Origin: Hyphomicrobiales bacterium
Lineage (GTDB): Bacteria; Pseudomonadota; Alphaproteobacteria; Rhizobiales; Xanthobacteraceae
Assembly: GCA_017305455.1 (NCBI GenBank)
Contig: JAFKKO010000135.1
Coordinates: 1-64,000, forward strand
Length of the DNA: 64,000 nucleotides
Direction: 5' to 3'
Each line of letters starts with the position of its first letter. Position 1 is the stretch's first letter. Made by a program: the position numbers and the translations under genes. Below the pieces are notes generated by a model. It saw only the letters and a program-made list of their open reading frames with translations, was not told the origin of the DNA and did no database searches. Positions 61,734-64,000 of the stretch are shown here, piece after piece.

Positions 61734-63800
61734 TTATCGCGCCTCACGCAGCCAGGTCATGGCGAAGGCGCCGAGCAGCAGCAACAGCCCGATCAGTCCT
61801 GCGAACATCGGCCAGGCGCCGATGCCGCGCACCACGCTGGCGTCGCGCATCCTCACGCCGAGCCAGCCGTCGCCATGAAACGCGGATGCCGAGCGCACCG
61901 GCAGGATGCGGGGCAGATCGATCTGTCCGTTTTCCGCGATGCGCCGGGTGTCGCCGCCGCTCGCCTGCGTCAACGGCTTCAAGGTCTCGATGGTGGAAGT
62001 GACCTCGGAGAATTCCTTCGGGTTCATCGGGCCGACATTGATCAGCGCCTTGAGGTCGCCGTCGCTCGCCTGCCACAGTCCGAGTTCGTCGGCTACGGTG
62101 GCGGCGCGCCACAGGCCGGGCTCGGCCTGCGTCAGCGTGAGCTGCCGTGTGGCGCCGGACGGCGAGGTCACTGTGACCGGCGCGACGCTGTCGGCCATGG
62201 TCTGGCGCACGGCGACCAGATCGCGGCCCTGCACCTGCAGCCGCAACGCTTCCTCGTCGAGCTCGGGCTGCTTCATCAGCCAGTGCGACAGCCGCCGCAG
62301 CAGATCGACATGCGGGCCGCCGCCTTCATAGCCGCGCGCCCACAGCCAGATGTGGTCCGACAGCAGCAACGCGACACGGCCCTCGCCCTGACGCGAGAGC
62401 AGCAGCAGCGGCTTGTTGTCCGCGCCTTCCATCACCGCCGGCGCGGTAGGGTTGCGGGTATCGACCTGACGGAAGAACCGGCTCCAGTGCGGCGGCTCGC
62501 TGGCCGAGCCTTCGAGCCCGCGCGTCACCGGGTGGCGCTTGCCGAGTTCGGTGAGCCGCGCGGTGAAGGCTTTCTCGGTCACGCCGACCGGCTCGGCCGG
62601 CAGCACGTTGTCGAGCGGCGTGCGCCAGATGCTGGTCGGACCGGCATAGTCCGGTCCGGCGGAGACCAGCACCGCGCCGCCATTGCGCACATAGCGCGCG
62701 ATGTTCTCGAAATAGGAGGTCGGCAGCACGCCCTGCCGGGCGTAGCGGTCGAAGATGATGAGCTGAAACTCGTTGATCTTCTGCTGGAACAGTTCACGCG
62801 TGGGAAACGCGATCAGCGACAATTCGTTGATCGGCGTGCCGTCCTGTTTCTCCGGCGGACGCAGAATGGTGAAGTGCACCAGATCGACACTGGCGTCGGC
62901 CTTGAGCAGATTGCGCCAGGTGCGCTCGCCGGAGTGCGGCTCGCCCGAGACCAGCAGCACGCGCAGCTTGTCGCGCACGCCGTCGATCGACACCACGGCG
63001 CGGTTGTTGACCGGCGTGAGCTCGCCTTCCAGCGGCGAGGCTTCGATCTCGATGATGTTCTGCCCGGCATGCGGAATCTCGAAGGTCGCGCTGGCGCTCT
63101 GGCCGCTGCTGAGCATGCGTTCGCTCAGCACCTCGCCGTCGCGCCGCAGGGTGACGCGCGCGCTCTGGCCGGTGACGCCCTGATCGTCCAGCCGGTAGGT
63201 GACGGTCTGGGTCTGGCCGACGATGCCGAAGCGCGGCGCGGCGACGATGGCGATGCGGCGGTCGCGTTCGTCCTTGCGGCCGGTGATCAGCGCATGCACC
63301 GGCGCGTTGATGCCGAGCGCTGCGGCGCTGGCCGGAATATCGTGCACGCGGCCATCGGTGATCAGGAAGGCGCCGCCGACGCGGTCGGTCGGCACGTCAG
63401 ACAGCGTCGAGGACAACGCGGTGAAAAGCCTGGTGCCGTCGGTCTCGCCGTCAGCCTGTCCGGCTTCGACCACGCGCACGTCGAGACCCTTGATCTCCTT
63501 CAGCCGCGTCACCAGCGCTTCGCGCGCGGCTTCGGTTTGCTTGGCACGATCACCGAAATTCTGGCTCGGGCTCTTGTCGACCACCACCGCCACCACCGAA
63601 GACAGCGGCTCGCGCTCCTCGCTGGTGAAGGACGGGTTGGCCAGCGCGAGCAGGATCAGTGCCAGCGCCGCGACACGCACGGCCGCGCCGCGCGCCCGCG
63701 CCACCAGCAGGAGTGTCGCGATGATGAGGATCGCGGCAAGACCGAGCCAGAGCACAATGCTGGGTACGAGAGGCGCGAAGGCAATGCCGTAGTTCATCAT
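61734..63800 (-). CDS. Membrane protein with VWA-like and glutamine-amidotransferase-like regions
   Basis: The 688-residue protein has two N-terminal helices (about 12-60) and one C-terminal helix (FAGLIGLLLLLGAFAMTWL). VVAVVVDKSPSQN (about 70) resembles a VWA metal site. VLLVSGEPHSGERTWRNLLK and VRNGGAVLVSAGPDYAG resemble a GATase-like fold. It is downstream of a DUF4159 gene, as in BatA/MoxR-type clusters. Function is unknown. Confidence 0.82.
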   Translation of the reverse strand: MMNYGIAFAPLVPSIVLWLGLAAILIIATLLLVARARGAAVRVAALALILLALANPSFTSEEREPLSSVVAVVVDKSPSQNFGDRAKQTEAAREALVTRLKEIKGLDVRVVEAGQADGETDGTRLFTALSSTLSDVPTDRVGGAFLITDGRVHDIPASAAALGINAPVHALITGRKDERDRRIAIVAAPRFGIVGQTQTVTYRLDDQGVTGQSARVTLRRDGEVLSERMLSSGQSASATFEIPHAGQNIIEIEASPLEGELTPVNNRAVVSIDGVRDKLRVLLVSGEPHSGERTWRNLLKADASVDLVHFTILRPPEKQDGTPINELSLIAFPTRELFQQKINEFQLIIFDRYARQGVLPTSYFENIARYVRNGGAVLVSAGPDYAGPTSIWRTPLDNVLPAEPVGVTEKAFTARLTELGKRHPVTRGLEGSASEPPHWSRFFRQVDTRNPTAPAVMEGADNKPLLLLSRQGEGRVALLLSDHIWLWARGYEGGGPHVDLLRRLSHWLMKQPELDEEALRLQVQGRDLVAVRQTMADSVAPVTVTSPSGATRQLTLTQAEPGLWRAATVADELGLWQASDGDLKALINVGPMNPKEFSEVTSTIETLKPLTQASGGDTRRIAENGQIDLPRILPVRSASAFHGDGWLGVRMRDASVVRGIGAWPMFAGLIGLLLLLGAFAMTWLREAR

Positions 63801-63801
63801 G

Positions 63802-64000
63802 CTACTGCCCCAGCCGTTCGATCAGCGCAGGCGCGTGAACCTGATCGGCCTTGTAGTTGCCGGTCAGCGTATACATCACGATGTTGACGCCGGCACGGAA
63901 GGCGAATTCGCGCTGGCGCGGCTCGCCGGGCGTCAGCGGCAGCACCGGCTGGCCGTCCGGGCGCATCGCCCAAGCGCCGGCAAGATCGTTCGAGGTGATA
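63802..64000 (-). CDS. DUF4159 domain protein (partial, C-terminus)
   Basis: The minus-strand frame ends ...AGVNIVMYTLTGNYKADQ, then VHAPALIERLGQ and TAG at 63802, the usual end of DUF4159 proteins. The start lies beyond the window. It directly precedes the 688-residue membrane protein and is probably co-transcribed. Confidence 0.8.
   Translation of the reverse strand, partial: ITSNDLAGAWAMRPDGQPVLPLTPGEPRQREFAFRAGVNIVMYTLTGNYKADQVHAPALIERLGQ

Noticed and set aside
61875-63887. Antisense frame of 670 codons at the right end
   Set aside because: Shadow of the 688-residue membrane protein; no domain.

Overview
The window is 64 kb of high-GC DNA that reads as chromosome of an alphaproteobacterium of the order Hyphomicrobiales, most likely the Bradyrhizobium/Rhodopseudomonas/Afipia group. 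The evidence is gene content and style: a split transhydrogenase alpha subunit, two phasins, a thiO-thiS-thiG-thiE-thiC operon behind a TPP riboswitch, a PdhS-like PAS kinase, and tRNA-His with A73 and no encoded G-1. No phage, IS element or CRISPR array was seen.

Layout. 0-2.8 kb: end of pntA and pntB, then a chaA-type Ca2+/H+ antiporter gene broken by two frameshifts. 2.9-6.6 kb: an Ala/Pro/Lys-rich membrane-anchored protein, and a LysR-HTH/PBP regulator divergent from an aldehyde dehydrogenase. 6.6-10.8 kb: rpsU, purK-purE, two small DUF465 proteins, an L-2-hydroxyglutarate-oxidase-like flavoprotein. 11-18.7 kb: a PAS-GGDEF-EAL protein, a polyamine-type ABC cassette without a binding protein, an AsmA protein. 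18.9-27.9 kb: CoA-transferase A/B, iron ABC permease and binding protein, a large PAS histidine kinase, two phasins. 28.1-35.9 kb: tRNA-His, then a selenocysteine locus. 36-44 kb: lysR, trxB, Lrp, DoxX, greA, and a carB that has lost about 80 nt. 44.1-50.3 kb: an odd tRNA-Cys-like gene, an exported protein, a methyltransferase and the thiamine operon. 50.8-58.7 kb: lytic transglycosylase, an aceA regulator with aceA, phosphoesterase, NUDIX, GNAT. 58.7-64 kb: a TonB receptor and a DUF2946 protein behind a perfect Zur-like palindrome, then a membrane protein with a DUF4159 partner.

Main discovery. At 28.4-35.5 kb tRNA-Sec (anticodon UCA) and selB lie beside a convergent three-gene NAD-dependent formate dehydrogenase operon. 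Its catalytic gene has an in-frame TGA at the active-site position (context CNRT-U-HAPS). A 19-nt hairpin with apical loop GGUCU starts 11 nt after the UGA, the geometry of the E. coli fdhF SECIS. The enzyme is also rearranged: the [4Fe-4S] domain that normally begins the catalytic subunit sits at the C-terminus of a separate Fe-S protein at the other end of the operon, and the NuoE- and NuoF-like subunits are fused. A near-perfect 34-bp palindrome overlaps the catalytic start codon. selA, selD, fdhD and fdsD were not found in the window.

Regulation inferred from sequence: TPP control of thiO-thiC, Zur control of DUF2946/TonB receptor, possible PhaR sites before the second phasin, an inverted repeat between the HTH/PBP regulator and the aldehyde dehydrogenase, and a ScfR/RamB-type regulator divergent from aceA.
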